64,000 bases of DNA. It comes from Bog-756 sp963806455. Lineage in GTDB: Bacteria; Actinomycetota; Acidimicrobiia; Acidimicrobiales; RAAP-2. The translations under genes were made by a program, and so were the position numbers. Positions 8,338 through 16,231 of the stretch are shown in pieces. Position 1 is the stretch's first letter, and each line of letters starts with the position of its first letter. The notes below the pieces were generated by a model. It did not search any database. It worked only from the letters and a program-made list of their open reading frames with translations, and had not been told where the DNA came from. The DNA is taken from NCBI GenBank assembly GCA_963806455.1, contig CAWDXZ010000001.1, positions 248,001 through 312,000 of the forward strand. Reading direction: 5' to 3'.

Positions 8338-9132
8338 ATGACCGCGACCGTGGCCCACAGCGGCTCGCTGGTGCTGGTCACCGCGGTGTTCCTGGCCAGC
8401 GCGGTCGAGATGGTCGAGGCCCTGACCATCGTCTTGGCCGTCGGCGTGACCAAGGGATGGCGCACCGCCCTCGAAGGGGCGGCCGTGGCCCTGGTCGTGC
8501 TGGGGGCCGTGGTGGTCCTCCTCGGCCCGGCGCTCATCCACCTGGTGCCGCTCTCCACCCTCCGGCTGGTGATCGGCGCCCTCTTGCTGGTGTTCGGCCT
8601 CCAGTGGCTGCGCAAGGCCGTGCTCCGGGCCTCCGGCCTCAAGGCGAAGCACGACGAGGACGCCATCTTCGCCGAGCAGGTGGCCGCCCTCTCCGAGGAG
8701 CCCGGCTCGACCGGTCGGGATGCCTCCGGGTTCGTGGTGGCCTTCAAGGGCGTGTTCCTCGAAGGGCTCGAGGTGGCGGTGATCGTGGTCACGCTGGGGT
8801 CGACCTCGCACGATCTCGGCCTGGCCGCGGCGTCGGCCGGCGCCGCCGCCGTCATTGTGTGCATCGCCGGCCTGATCGTGGCGCGCCAGCTGTCGTCGGT
8901 GCCCGAGAACGCCATGAAGATGGCGGTCGGCCTGATGCTGGTCAGCTTCGGAACCTTCTGGACGGGGGAGGGGGTCGGGGTGCACTGGCCCGGTTCCGAT
9001 CTGGCCATCCCCGTCCTCGTGGCCGCCTATGCCCTGGTGGCCTGGGCGCTGGTGACGGCCCTCCACCGGAACGCCCGAGCGCGGCTCGGCGGTCGGACCG
9101 CCGCCGATCTCCGCCGGGCGGACACGGTCTGA
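8338..9132 (+). CDS. Polytopic membrane protein with FTR1-like acidic motifs (COG4280-like)
   Basis: 264 residues with about six or seven membrane segments. Two helices carry paired glutamates, EMVEALTIV near residue 22 and FLEGLEVAVIV near 140, arranged as an internal duplication. The second recalls the REGLE motif that binds iron in FTR1/EfeU permeases, though the Arg is missing. This matches uncharacterised membrane proteins of the COG4280 kind; a metal-transport role is inference only. The ribosome-binding site GGAAGGAGGT is near perfect, 5 bases before ATG. A soluble linker rich in charged residues (about 98-125) separates the two halves. The next gene encodes another small membrane protein. 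Confidence 0.6.
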   Translation: MTATVAHSGSLVLVTAVFLASAVEMVEALTIVLAVGVTKGWRTALEGAAVALVVLGAVVVLLGPALIHLVPLSTLRLVIGALLLVFGLQWLRKAVLRASGLKAKHDEDAIFAEQVAALSEEPGSTGRDASGFVVAFKGVFLEGLEVAVIVVTLGSTSHDLGLAAASAGAAAVIVCIAGLIVARQLSSVPENAMKMAVGLMLVSFGTFWTGEGVGVHWPGSDLAIPVLVAAYALVAWALVTALHRNARARLGGRTAADLRRADTV

Positions 9133-9155
9133 CCCGTGCCGGCCGAGGACCGACC

Positions 9156-9377
9156 GTGGTGAAGCGGGCGATCGTCGGCTTCGGCCGGTTCTGGTGGGAC
9201 TTCCTGATCGGGGACACGCCCGAGCTGTTCGTGGGGGCGGTGGCCGTGGTGGGGCTCGTCGCCCTCCTGTGTCTCGACCACTCCCTGCGCACCACCTGCG
9301 CCTTCATCCTTCCGCTGCTGGTCATGGCCCTGCTGGGGCTGTCGGTGTGGCGAGCCGGGCGGTCCCGCCCGCCCTGA
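9156..9377 (+). CDS. Small two-helix membrane protein, unknown function
   Basis: 73 residues starting at GTG 9156 (a second GTG follows at once). A short amphipathic N-terminus (FGRFWWDFLIGDTPELF) is followed by two hydrophobic helices at about 24-43 and 50-68, with a basic C-terminus. The segment resembles small actinobacterial membrane proteins with a DFLIGDTPEL motif, found beside COG4280-type genes. It lies 23 bases after the previous gene and is probably co-transcribed, perhaps as a partner subunit. Convergent with yajQ. Confidence 0.6.
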   Translation: MVKRAIVGFGRFWWDFLIGDTPELFVGAVAVVGLVALLCLDHSLRTTCAFILPLLVMALLGLSVWRAGRSRPP

Positions 9378-9418
9378 GCGGCTCCCGGCCCGGCGGCGGC
9401 CGGTCCTGGGGCCTGCCT

Positions 9419-9907
9419 TCAGTCCCGGAAGTTGTCGAACTGCAAGGGGATCCCGAAGTCCTCGCCCTTGCACGCCGCGATCACCGCCTGGAGGTCGTCC
9501 CGCTTCTTGCCCGTCACCCGGAGCTGGTCGCCCTGGGTCTGGGAACTGACGCCCTTGAGGCCCAGGTCCTTGATGAACTTGTTGATCTTCTTGGCGTGGT
9601 CGGGCGAGATGCCGGCCCGGATGGTGAGCTTCTGTCGGGCCGACCCGCGCGAGCCCTCCTCGATCTTCCCGGCTTCGAAGGACTTGAGCGAGACCTGGCG
9701 CTTGACCAGTCGCTCCTGGAGGACCTGGTACAGCGCCCGGAGGCGATCGTCGGTGGAGGAGGACAGGAGGATCTCCTTGTCGGTGAGCTCGATCGACGAA
9801 TCGGTGCCCTTGAAGTCGAACCGGGTCGACGCCTCCCGGTTGGCCTGGTCCACCGCGTTGCGGACCTCTTGCATGTCAACTTCGGAGACGACGTCGAACG
9901 TGGGCAT
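9419..9907 (-). CDS. YajQ family nucleotide-binding protein
   Basis: 162 residues, the usual size. YajQ proteins have two ferredoxin-like domains and bind nucleotides; some members are cyclic-di-GMP effectors. Hallmarks: N-terminal MPTFDVVSEVD, RFDFKGTDS, the central SVxLKSFEAGKIEEGSRG-like region, KLTIRAGISPDHAKKINKFI (partial quotes) and the C-terminal FGIPLQFDNFRD. The start ATG at 9907 gives the canonical N-terminus; sequence upstream is the 15-base repeat tract, which reads open but is not coding. Binding of c-di-GMP in this organism is not shown. Confidence 0.93.
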   Translation of the reverse strand: MPTFDVVSEVDMQEVRNAVDQANREASTRFDFKGTDSSIELTDKEILLSSSTDDRLRALYQVLQERLVKRQVSLKSFEAGKIEEGSRGSARQKLTIRAGISPDHAKKINKFIKDLGLKGVSSQTQGDQLRVTGKKRDDLQAVIAACKGEDFGIPLQFDNFRD

Positions 9908-9953
9908 GCCCAGACAGTATCGCCGGTCCCGGTCGAGGCCCCGGCCCCGCACC

Positions 9954-10059
9954 GGCACCGTCCCGCGCCGGCACCGCCCGCTCCGGCACCGCCCGCACCG
10001 GCACCGCCCGCTCCGGCACCGCCCGCACCGGCACCGCCCGCACCGGCACCGCCCGCACC
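9954..10059. repeat. 15-base tandem repeat between yajQ and tRNA-Tyr
   Basis: Six perfect-length copies of GGCACCGCCCGCACC or GGCACCGCCCGCTCC occupy 9970-10059, with a degenerate copy from 9954. The A/T variation at position 13 follows the order T, A, T, A, A, A, which shows duplication of single and paired units. The tract sits within the divergent upstream region of yajQ (minus) and 22 bases before tRNA-Tyr (plus). It reads open in several frames only because the unit is a multiple of three and GC-rich. Confidence 0.9.
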
Positions 10060-10080
10060 GGCGATATCCTTCCGGCCGGC

Positions 10081-10162
<82 letters not shown>

Positions 10163-10529
10163 CGCGTCGAGAACGCCGGTGGCGGCGGGGACCCCGGTCC
10201 TCGCCGCCCGGCGGCGTCACCCGACGGCCCGGGGTGCCGAACAGGGGGCCGCCTTCTCCCGTAGCATGGCCGCCTTGTCCAGGGCCTCGGCGGTACCGGT
10301 GCGGCGTGCTCCCGTCCGACCAGGAGACTTGATCCGCCCCGGCGGCTAGTTACAATACCGTTACGGGTTGATTGCGGTCGGAGGTGCGCGAGGTTCGGGC
10401 ACCCGTCGGGGACGCGTATTCGACAGAGGGGGAGGAGTCGGAGACGAGTCCTCCCCACCCGTGTGGAGTGTCGACCGGAGGGGGCCGGCCGGCCCAGCAG
10501 TACGACCGAGGAGAAGCTCCCCAAACCCC
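10163..10529. other. Intergenic region and leader before the mannosyltransferase gene
   Basis: About 370 bases after tRNA-Tyr. The only structure I can support is a promoter candidate at 10329-10356, listed separately, implying a 5' untranslated leader of about 165 bases. Open frames here extend upstream of the gene but lack good starts. No hairpin strong enough to call a terminator for the tRNA was found. Confidence 0.5.
10329..10356 (+). promoter_or_regulatory. Candidate promoter of the mannosyltransferase gene
   Basis: TTGATC at 10329-10334 and TACAAT at 10351-10356 are 16 bases apart, a good -35/-10 pair in an otherwise GC-rich region. The AT-rich patch TAGTTACAATACCG around the -10 stands out from its surroundings. 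Confidence 0.5.
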
Positions 10530-12230
10530 ATGTCCTCAGAGACAACGGCTGGAGAGGTGCCCGAGGCGGAGGGTCGGGTGGCCATCCCGGACTCGGGCCC
10601 AGCCACCCTCCGTACCCTGGCCGTCGAGGTCGGTGGCGCCGGGTTGGTGCTCGTCGACCGACTGGCCGGTCGGGTCCGCGACCGGATGGAGCGGTCCGTC
10701 CCCGAACCCGAGCCCGCCCGCCCGGCCGTCCAACCCCGGGGCCTGGTGCTCAGGCCGGCCCTGCTCGGGTTCGCCGCCATGCTGGCCATCGCCGTGGGCG
10801 CCTCGCTGCCCAGCTCTCCGTTCAAGCTCGAGATGCCCGGGGTCTGGTTCTTCGGGGTGCCCAGCTCGGGCGGGGCCAGCACATGGGGGGTCTACTTCGT
10901 GCTGGCCGCCGTGTACGGGGGCCTGCTCCTGTTGATGCGGGTGTGGTGGGGGATGAGCCGCCTCTACTCCCGGTGCACCGGTGTGCCCATCAAGTGGATG
11001 ATGTGGGTGTTCGCCCTGTGGTCGCTCCCCATGCTGGTGATCGCCCCCCTGTTCAGCCGCGACGCCTACTCCTACGCCGCCCAGGGCGAGATGGTCAGTC
11101 ACCACATGAACCCGTACGTCTACGGGCCCTTCCAGCTGGGGAACAACTCGTTCACCGCCCCGGTGGACAGCTTGTGGGGCAACGCTCCGGCGCCCTACGG
11201 GCCGCTCTTCCTCCAGCTCGACGGGCTGTTCGCCCGGATCACCTTCCACAACGACCTGGCCACCATCGTCCTGCTGCGCCTGCTGTCCTTCGGCGGCGTG
11301 CTCCTCATGGCGGCCTGTGTCCCCCGGCTGGCCCGCCTCTACCACCGGGACGGGGCCGAGCTCTTCACGCTCATGATCCTCAACCCGGTGACCCTCCTCC
11401 ACCTCATCGGGGGGGCCCACAACGACGCCCTCATGCTGGGGCTGCTCATCGCCGGGCTGACGGCCGCCAAGGAGAAGCGCCCCATCGTCGGTGTCGTCCT
11501 CTGCGCCCTGGCCACCGCCATCAAGGCGCCGGCGGCCATCGGGATCCTCTACGTCGGCTGGACCTGGCTGGGGGCCCAGGCCTCGGCGCGGGACCGGATA
11601 CGGCCGGTGATCACGGCCGCCCTCATCGGGGCGGGCGTCCTCGAGTTCTTCGCCTACGTGAGCGGCCTCGGATGGGGCTGGGTGTCCATCCTCGACACCC
11701 CGGGGGCGGTGCGATCGTGGACGGCGCCGACCACCTTCTTGGCCCTGACCTTCAGCGGTATCGCCCACTTCTTCCATGTCGGGGTGGGCCTCGGCGGCCT
11801 GCTCACCCTGACCCGGTTCCTCGGGTTCGCCGCCGCCGCCGTCGCCGGCGTGTGGCTGCTGATCAACAGCGACCGGATCGGGACGCTCAAGGCGGTCGGC
11901 CTCACCCTCCTGCTCTTCGTCGTCCTCGGCCCGGTCGTGCAGCCGTGGTACCTGTCCTGGGGGCTCCTCCTGCTGGCGCCGGTGGCGCTCGGTCGGCTCC
12001 GCCTGCTGATCATCAGCCTGTCGATGGTGACCGCCTTCATCGAGCTGCCGGGGGGCGCCCAGATGCTCAACAGCCTGATCCACGGTGACCCCCTGCTGAT
12101 CGTCCTCACGCTGCTGTGGATCCTGGTGGTGCTGACCGTTCCCCTGGCCGCCTGGGAGCGGCGGGAGGGGACCCCCCTCGGCCCGGGCCGTATGCCGCCC
12201 GAGCCGGCCCGGGCCATCTCGGCCGCCTGA
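10530..12230 (+). CDS. MptB-like polyprenol-phosphomannose mannosyltransferase
   Basis: 566 residues, a GT-C fold integral membrane glycosyltransferase with about 12-13 membrane helices. In actinobacteria this family (MptA/MptB, alpha-1,6-mannosyltransferases) uses polyprenyl-phosphate mannose outside the membrane to build the mannan cores of lipoglycans. The first outer loop holds the motif FSRDAYSYAAQGEMV, with the catalytic acidic residue, followed by NPYVYGP; later loops have LNPVTLLHLIGGAHNDALML and PWYLSWGLLLLAP. I choose ATG 10530, after GAGGAG; the frame is open further upstream but that part is poor in family features. The first about 75 residues are cytosolic and Pro/Arg-rich. Exact acceptor is unknown. 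Confidence 0.82.
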   Translation: MSSETTAGEVPEAEGRVAIPDSGPATLRTLAVEVGGAGLVLVDRLAGRVRDRMERSVPEPEPARPAVQPRGLVLRPALLGFAAMLAIAVGASLPSSPFKLEMPGVWFFGVPSSGGASTWGVYFVLAAVYGGLLLLMRVWWGMSRLYSRCTGVPIKWMMWVFALWSLPMLVIAPLFSRDAYSYAAQGEMVSHHMNPYVYGPFQLGNNSFTAPVDSLWGNAPAPYGPLFLQLDGLFARITFHNDLATIVLLRLLSFGGVLLMAACVPRLARLYHRDGAELFTLMILNPVTLLHLIGGAHNDALMLGLLIAGLTAAKEKRPIVGVVLCALATAIKAPAAIGILYVGWTWLGAQASARDRIRPVITAALIGAGVLEFFAYVSGLGWGWVSILDTPGAVRSWTAPTTFLALTFSGIAHFFHVGVGLGGLLTLTRFLGFAAAAVAGVWLLINSDRIGTLKAVGLTLLLFVVLGPVVQPWYLSWGLLLLAPVALGRLRLLIISLSMVTAFIELPGGAQMLNSLIHGDPLLIVLTLLWILVVLTVPLAAWERREGTPLGPGRMPPEPARAISAA

Positions 12231-12316
12231 CCGCCACCGGCCCGTCCCGGCGCCCGACGTGGGCCGCGGCCGTCCCGTCCATTCCCGGGTTGCGCCCCTC
12301 CCCCGGCCGACAGACC

Positions 12317-12805
12317 TCAGAGCAGCAGCTGGAGGACCGACACGTCGAGCCACCGGTTGAACTTGCGCCCGACCTCCCGCTCGACCCCCACCATCTCGAA
12401 CCCGCAGGCCAGGTGCAGTCCGATGGAGGCCTGGTTGTGGCCCCCGATCCGGGCGATCATCGAGTGGAAGCCGTGCTGGTCGGCCAGGGCGACGAGGCCG
12501 CCCAACAGGGACCGGCCCACCCCCGCCCCGCGCCGGCCGGCGTCGACGTAGACCGAGTCCTCGACCGTGGTGGCGTAGGAGGGACGGTCCCGGTAGGCGG
12601 ACAGCGAGCCGAACCCGAGGACCGCACCCCCGTCGTCCACGGCCACGATGGCCGGATACGGGCCGCGGTGCTCCTCGAGCCACGAGGCCTGCTCGGCGGC
12701 GGTGCGGGGCACCATGTCGAAGGTGGCGGTCGACCCGGTGACCTCGGCGTTGTAGATGGACCGGATGGCCTCGGCGTCCGACGGCGCGGCCAGGCGAACG
12801 AGCAT
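12317..12805 (-). CDS. GNAT N-acetyltransferase, phosphinothricin/amino-acid type
   Basis: 162 residues of one GNAT domain that transfers acetyl from acetyl-CoA to an amine. The acetyl-CoA pyrophosphate loop is RRGAGVGRSL. The N-terminal IRSIYNAEVTGSTATFD and the C-terminal HNQASIGLHLACGFEMVGV are typical of the Pat/MnaT group, which acetylate amino-acid analogues such as phosphinothricin or methionine sulfoximine. The real substrate cannot be read from sequence. It converges with the mannosyltransferase gene (86-base gap) and its start is 87 bases from tRNA-Thr, which is divergent. Confidence 0.88.
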   Translation of the reverse strand: MLVRLAAPSDAEAIRSIYNAEVTGSTATFDMVPRTAAEQASWLEEHRGPYPAIVAVDDGGAVLGFGSLSAYRDRPSYATTVEDSVYVDAGRRGAGVGRSLLGGLVALADQHGFHSMIARIGGHNQASIGLHLACGFEMVGVEREVGRKFNRWLDVSVLQLLL

Positions 12806-12833
12806 CCGCCGATGGTATCGAGGCCCACCGGCC

Positions 12834-12862
12834 TTCTTGGTGGGCGCCGACCTGGCTATGAT
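12834..12862 (+). promoter_or_regulatory. Candidate promoter of the tRNA-Thr/tRNA-Met/rpmG unit
   Basis: TATGAT at 12857-12862 is a near-consensus -10; TTCTTG at 12834-12839 is 17 bases upstream as a weak -35. Transcription would begin about 25 bases before tRNA-Thr. Confidence 0.4.
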
Positions 12863-12892
12863 TGCCCCTTTGCTGCTCCCTCGAGCCGCACT

Positions 12893-12965
12893 GCCCCCTT
12901 AGCTCAGTCGGCAGAGCACAGCCATGGTAAGGCTGGTGTCGTCGGTTCGATTCCGACAGGGGGCT
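12893..12965 (+). tRNA. tRNA-Thr (GGT)
   Basis: 73 bases. Acceptor GCCCCCT pairs with AGGGGGC, discriminator T. The anticodon loop ATGGTAA between CAGCC and GGCTG gives GGT. T arm GTCGG-TTCGATT-CCGAC. CCA is not encoded. It is seven bases before tRNA-Met, so the two are co-transcribed. Confidence 0.95.
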
Positions 12966-12972
12966 CGCCCAT

Positions 12973-13046
12973 GGCGGCGTAGCTCAGTTGGTCAGAGCAC
13001 ACGGCTCATAATCGTGGGGTCGCCGGTTCGAGTCCGGCCGCCGCTA
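12973..13046 (+). tRNA. tRNA-Met (CAT), elongator type
   Basis: 74 bases. Acceptor GGCGGCG pairs with CGCCGCT (first pair G-T), discriminator A. Loop CTCATAA gives anticodon CAT at 13007-13009. The three-G/three-C anticodon-stem mark of initiator tRNA is absent, so it is elongator Met; the Ile2 (lysidine) type is not excluded by sequence alone. T arm GCCGG-TTCGAGT-CCGGC. Confidence 0.92.
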
Positions 13047-13167
13047 CCGGTCTCATCCACAGCCATCCTCAGCAGTCACAGAGCAAGGTCACGACGGTCG
13101 CCCCGTCCGAGCCGTCCCGCCGGGGCGGTACGGTCGGCGGGAACGGCCAGGGACGACAGGAGCAGCC

Positions 13168-13332
13168 ATGCCGAAGAACGAGAAGCGAGTGCAGGTGACG
13201 CTGGCCTGTGAGCAGTGCAAGCGCCGCAACTACATCACCACCAAAAACAAGCTGAACGACCGCGAGCGGATCGAGATGAAGAAGTTCTGCCGGTGGGACC
13301 GCCGCCACACCCTCCACAAGGAGACCCGCTAG
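13168..13332 (+). CDS. rpmG: 50S ribosomal protein L33
   Basis: 54 residues, correct length for bL33, preceded by GGAG. L33 sits near the E site of the large subunit. The first zinc pair CEQC is present, but the second pair is reduced to FCRWD, with Asp where the fourth Cys is expected; the HTLHKETR C-terminus is standard. This makes it an intermediate between zinc (C+) and non-zinc forms. It lies in the classic tRNA-Thr/tRNA-Met/rpmG/tRNA-Trp/secE order. It is too short to appear among long open frames but the match is clear. Confidence 0.93.
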   Translation: MPKNEKRVQVTLACEQCKRRNYITTKNKLNDRERIEMKKFCRWDRRHTLHKETR

Positions 13333-13470
13333 GCCGGCCCGGCCCGGCCCACCGGTGCCGGTCCTCCCTGGTCGAGGCCGAGGGACGCCTGGGACTCGGG
13401 TTCCCCCTGATGGTAACCTGGCCAACCGTCCCTGTGATCGGCTGGTCCGTTCCGGCACGGCGGTCGGCAG

Positions 13471-13543
13471 AGGGCAGTAGCTCAACTGGCAGAGCACCGG
13501 TCTCCAAAACCGAAGGTTGGGGGTTCAAGTCCCTCCTGCCCTG
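13471..13543 (+). tRNA. tRNA-Trp (CCA)
   Basis: 73 bases. Acceptor AGGGCAG pairs with CTGCCCT, discriminator G. The anticodon loop CTCCAAA gives CCA at 13504-13506. T arm GGGGG-TTCAAGT-CCCTC. Its place directly before secE is conserved across bacteria. Confidence 0.95.
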
Positions 13544-13580
13544 CTCACCATCCGTGGAATCGGCCCGAAGGAAGCCTCAG

Positions 13581-13874
13581 GTGAACCGAGAACAGAAGCG
13601 AATGATGCAGCGCCAGGGGCAGGACCCCGAGGGCGAGGCACCGCCCCGGCGGAGCGCCACCCCGCCGCGCCGCCCGCCCAAGCGCGAACCCTTCCGTCCG
13701 GGCCAGTTCCTCCGCGAGGTACGCTCGGAGCTCCGGCAGGTGGCCTGGCCCAACCGTTCCGAAGTGGTCAACTACACCACGGTGACCCTGGTCACCCTGC
13801 TGTCGCTGATGGTGCTGATCTTCATCCTCAACTACGCCTTCGCCAAGGGCGTCCTCTGGCTCTTCAAGACGTGA
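13581..13874 (+). CDS. secE: Preprotein translocase subunit SecE
   Basis: 97 residues. SecE clamps the two halves of the SecY channel. The basic N-terminal about 40 residues are followed by the conserved amphipathic helix FLREVRSELRQVAWPNRSEV and one membrane helix at about 66-88. Start GTG 13581 is preceded by GAAGGAAG. Its stop overlaps a possible GTG start of nusG at 13871 in the form GTGA, so the two are co-translated or coupled. Confidence 0.93.
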   Translation: MNREQKRMMQRQGQDPEGEAPPRRSATPPRRPPKREPFRPGQFLREVRSELRQVAWPNRSEVVNYTTVTLVTLLSLMVLIFILNYAFAKGVLWLFKT

Positions 13875-13879
13875 CCGAT

Positions 13880-14683
13880 ATGACTGTGACCCACGACGAA
13901 TCCAATGCCCCGTCCGGTGAGAACCAGGACCCCGGGTCGGCCGCGGCCCAGCCCACGGAGGCCGAGGCGGCGGCCGCCTCGGGGGAGGCCGGGGCCGCCG
14001 CGGACGAGGGCTCCGAGCTCGACGCCGGACCGTCCGTGTCGGCGCCCCCGGAGGCGCCCGAGGGCAGCCCGAGCACCGAGGCCGACGGTGAGTACTTCGA
14101 GGAGGACGAGGAGGAGCCCTTCGTCGTCAGCCCCTTCGACCAGCCGGGCCGGTGGTACGTGGTCCACACCTACGCCGGCTATGAGAACAAGGTGAAGTCC
14201 AACCTCCACAGCCGGGCCGTCTCCATGAACATGGAGGACCGCATCTACGAGGTGGTCATCCCGATGGAGGACGTGGTCGAGTTCAAGAACGGCAAGAAGG
14301 TGGTGGTGCAGAAGAAGGTCTTCCCCGGCTACCTGCTGTGCCGCTGCGAGCTGGACGACGACAGCTGGTCGGTCATCCGGAACACCCCGGGCGTGACCGG
14401 CTTCGTGGGCCCGGGCACCAAGCCCACGCCCCTGTCACGGCGGGAGGTCGAGAGCATCCTCCAGGTCAAGGTGGAGGGCACCGAGGCCCCGTCCAAGCGG
14501 AGCCGGCCCCGCCTCGAGCACGAGGTGGGCGAGACGGTCCGGGTCAAGGAAGGGCCGTTCGCCGACTTCTCGGGGCAGATCGCCGAGATCAACGAGGACC
14601 AGCTCAAGCTCAAGGTCCTGGTCAACATCTTCGGCCGGGAGACCCCGGTGGAGCTCGAGTTCAGCCAGGTCGCGAAGCTGTAG
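13880..14683 (+). CDS. nusG: Transcription termination/antitermination protein NusG
   Basis: 267 residues. NusG binds RNA polymerase and links it to Rho or the ribosome. An acidic, Ala/Glu-rich extension of about 90 residues precedes the NGN domain (RWYVVHTYAGYENKVKSNL, about 91-200), which is followed by a linker and the KOW domain with VRVKEGPFADFSGQIAEI (about 212-267). Such N-terminal extensions are common in actinobacterial NusG. The start may be ATG 13880 or GTG 13871; the latter overlaps the secE stop and would add three residues. Confidence 0.93.
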   Translation: MTVTHDESNAPSGENQDPGSAAAQPTEAEAAAASGEAGAAADEGSELDAGPSVSAPPEAPEGSPSTEADGEYFEEDEEEPFVVSPFDQPGRWYVVHTYAGYENKVKSNLHSRAVSMNMEDRIYEVVIPMEDVVEFKNGKKVVVQKKVFPGYLLCRCELDDDSWSVIRNTPGVTGFVGPGTKPTPLSRREVESILQVKVEGTEAPSKRSRPRLEHEVGETVRVKEGPFADFSGQIAEINEDQLKLKVLVNIFGRETPVELEFSQVAKL

Positions 14684-14720
14684 GCCGGCGGAGCCCCGAA
14701 GCGAGTAAGGAGAGGCACCC

Positions 14721-15152
14721 ATGCCACCGAAGAAGCGCGTCATTGCGGTCGTGAAGATCCAGCTCCCGGCCGGCGGGGCCACGCCGGCCCCGCCGGTCGG
14801 AACGGCCCTCGGCCCCCACGGCGTCCAGACCATGGAGTTCTGCAAGCAGTACAACGCCGCCACCGACGGCCAGCGCGGGTCCATCGTCCCGGTCGAGATC
14901 TCGATCTACGAGGACCGGAGCTTCACGTTCATCCTCAAGACGCCGCCGACTCCCGCCCTCCTGCGGGAGGCGGCCGGACTGGAGAAGGGCGCCTCGACCA
15001 CCGGCCGGGAGCAGGTCGGCACGGTCACCGGCGCCCAGGTGGCGGAGATCGCCGCGGTCAAGCTTCCCGACCTCAACACCGGCGACATCGAGTCGGCCAA
15101 GCGCCAGGTGGAGGGCACCGCCCGGTCGATGGGCATCGCCGTCGCCGGCTGA
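14721..15152 (+). CDS. rplK: 50S ribosomal protein L11
   Basis: 143 residues. L11 forms the GTPase-associated centre with L10 and L12 and is needed for the stringent response and termination. N-terminal domain with KIQLPAGGATPAPPVGTALG and the C-terminal 23S-binding domain ending in GDIESAKRQVEGTARSMGI are complete. The ribosome-binding site AAGGAGAGG is strong. Confidence 0.97.
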   Translation: MPPKKRVIAVVKIQLPAGGATPAPPVGTALGPHGVQTMEFCKQYNAATDGQRGSIVPVEISIYEDRSFTFILKTPPTPALLREAAGLEKGASTTGREQVGTVTGAQVAEIAAVKLPDLNTGDIESAKRQVEGTARSMGIAVAG

Positions 15153-15283
15153 GGGCCGCCCGACGGCACACCGACCGGGGACGAGGACCAGCACCGGGGA
15201 CGTAGGACCAGCAGGGACGAGAGAAGGACGGCCGGGAACGGCAAGAGAGCGGCCGGCGAGCGACCGGAGAACGGAGCAGGACG

Positions 15284-16006
15284 ATGAAGCGGGGAAAGAA
15301 GTACGAGGCCAGCGTGGCCGAGATCGACCGCCAGCACCTCTACACCCCTATGGAGGCGGTCGACCTGGTCAAGTCGTCGGCCAAGGCCGGGTTCGACGAG
15401 ACGGTGGAGGTCGCCGTCCGGCTGGGCGTCGATCCGCGCAAGGCCGACCAGATCGTGCGGGGGACGCTCTCCCTGCCCGCCGGGACCGGCCGCACCGCCC
15501 GGGTGGCGGTCTTCGCCGCCGGTGAGAAGGCGGCCGCGGCCCGGGCGGCCGGCGCCGACGTGGTCGGCGCCGACGACCTGGTCGCCCGGGTAGCCAATGA
15601 GGGCTTCCTCGACTTCGACGTGGCCATCGCCACCCCCGACATGATGGGGCAGGTCGGGACGCTCGGGCGGGTGCTCGGGCCCCGGGGCCTGATGCCCAAC
15701 CCGAAGACGGGGACGGTCACCGACGACGTCGAGAAGGCGGTCACCGAGTTCAAGGGGGGTCGAGTGGAGTACCGCACCGACAAGGTGGGGAACATCCATC
15801 TCCGCATCGGCAAGGTGTCGTTCGAACCGGCCCGCTTGCTGGAGAACCTGCAGGCGGTGATCGACGAGATCTACCGGGCCAAGCCGGCCTCGGCCAAGGG
15901 TCGCTACGTGCGGGCCGTCACGCTGTCGTCGACCATGGGCCCGGGCGTCCACGTCGACCCCCTGCTGGCCCGCAACGCCGAAGAGGGCCTGGCCGCCTCG
16001 GCCTGA
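15284..16006 (+). CDS. rplA: 50S ribosomal protein L1
   Basis: 240 residues. L1 builds the mobile stalk beside the E site and in many bacteria represses the L11 operon. The RGTLSLPAGTGRTARVAVFA-type core, the MGQVGTLGRVLGPRGLMPNP signature and the TLSSTMGPGV C-terminus are present. A 131-base gap with a purine-rich stretch separates it from rplK. RBS GGAGCAGGA. Confidence 0.97.
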   Translation: MKRGKKYEASVAEIDRQHLYTPMEAVDLVKSSAKAGFDETVEVAVRLGVDPRKADQIVRGTLSLPAGTGRTARVAVFAAGEKAAAARAAGADVVGADDLVARVANEGFLDFDVAIATPDMMGQVGTLGRVLGPRGLMPNPKTGTVTDDVEKAVTEFKGGRVEYRTDKVGNIHLRIGKVSFEPARLLENLQAVIDEIYRAKPASAKGRYVRAVTLSSTMGPGVHVDPLLARNAEEGLAASA

Positions 16007-16077
16007 GCCCGCGGGCACGGTAGGGCGGCTGGTCGTGGAGCCGGCCGCAGGCTAGAGTCATCCCTTCAGATCTTTCG

Positions 16078-16205
16078 AACCGCCGTAGAACTCCGGTGTG
16101 CCGCCCGGCGGCACCGAAGGGGCCCCGGGCCCGCCTGACGAGGCGTTCCGCGTGAAGCCCGCCCGGGCTGGCGCGTCACCGCCCGCCGGTGTCTACGGCC
16201 CGACC
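16078..16205 (+). promoter_or_regulatory. L10-leader-like autoregulatory RNA upstream of rplJ
   Basis: The 225-base gap before rplJ holds GCCGTAGA at 16082-16089 and its exact complement TCTACGGC at 16192-16199, which would close a long-range stem. Inside, GTGCCG-CCCGG-CGGCAC (16098-16114) forms a hairpin and GCCCGCCCGGGC another. The CCGTAGA...CCGGTG pattern resembles the L10 leader bound by the L10-L12 complex to repress rplJL. A weak -10 TAGAGT lies at 16053-16058. Fit to the published consensus is by memory. Confidence 0.5.
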
Positions 16206-16231
16206 TGAGCCAGGCGCTCAGCGGAGGCACC

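Noticed and set aside
9954..10059. CRISPR-like array at the 15-base repeats
   Set aside because: Units are contiguous without spacers and far too short; it is a simple tandem repeat.
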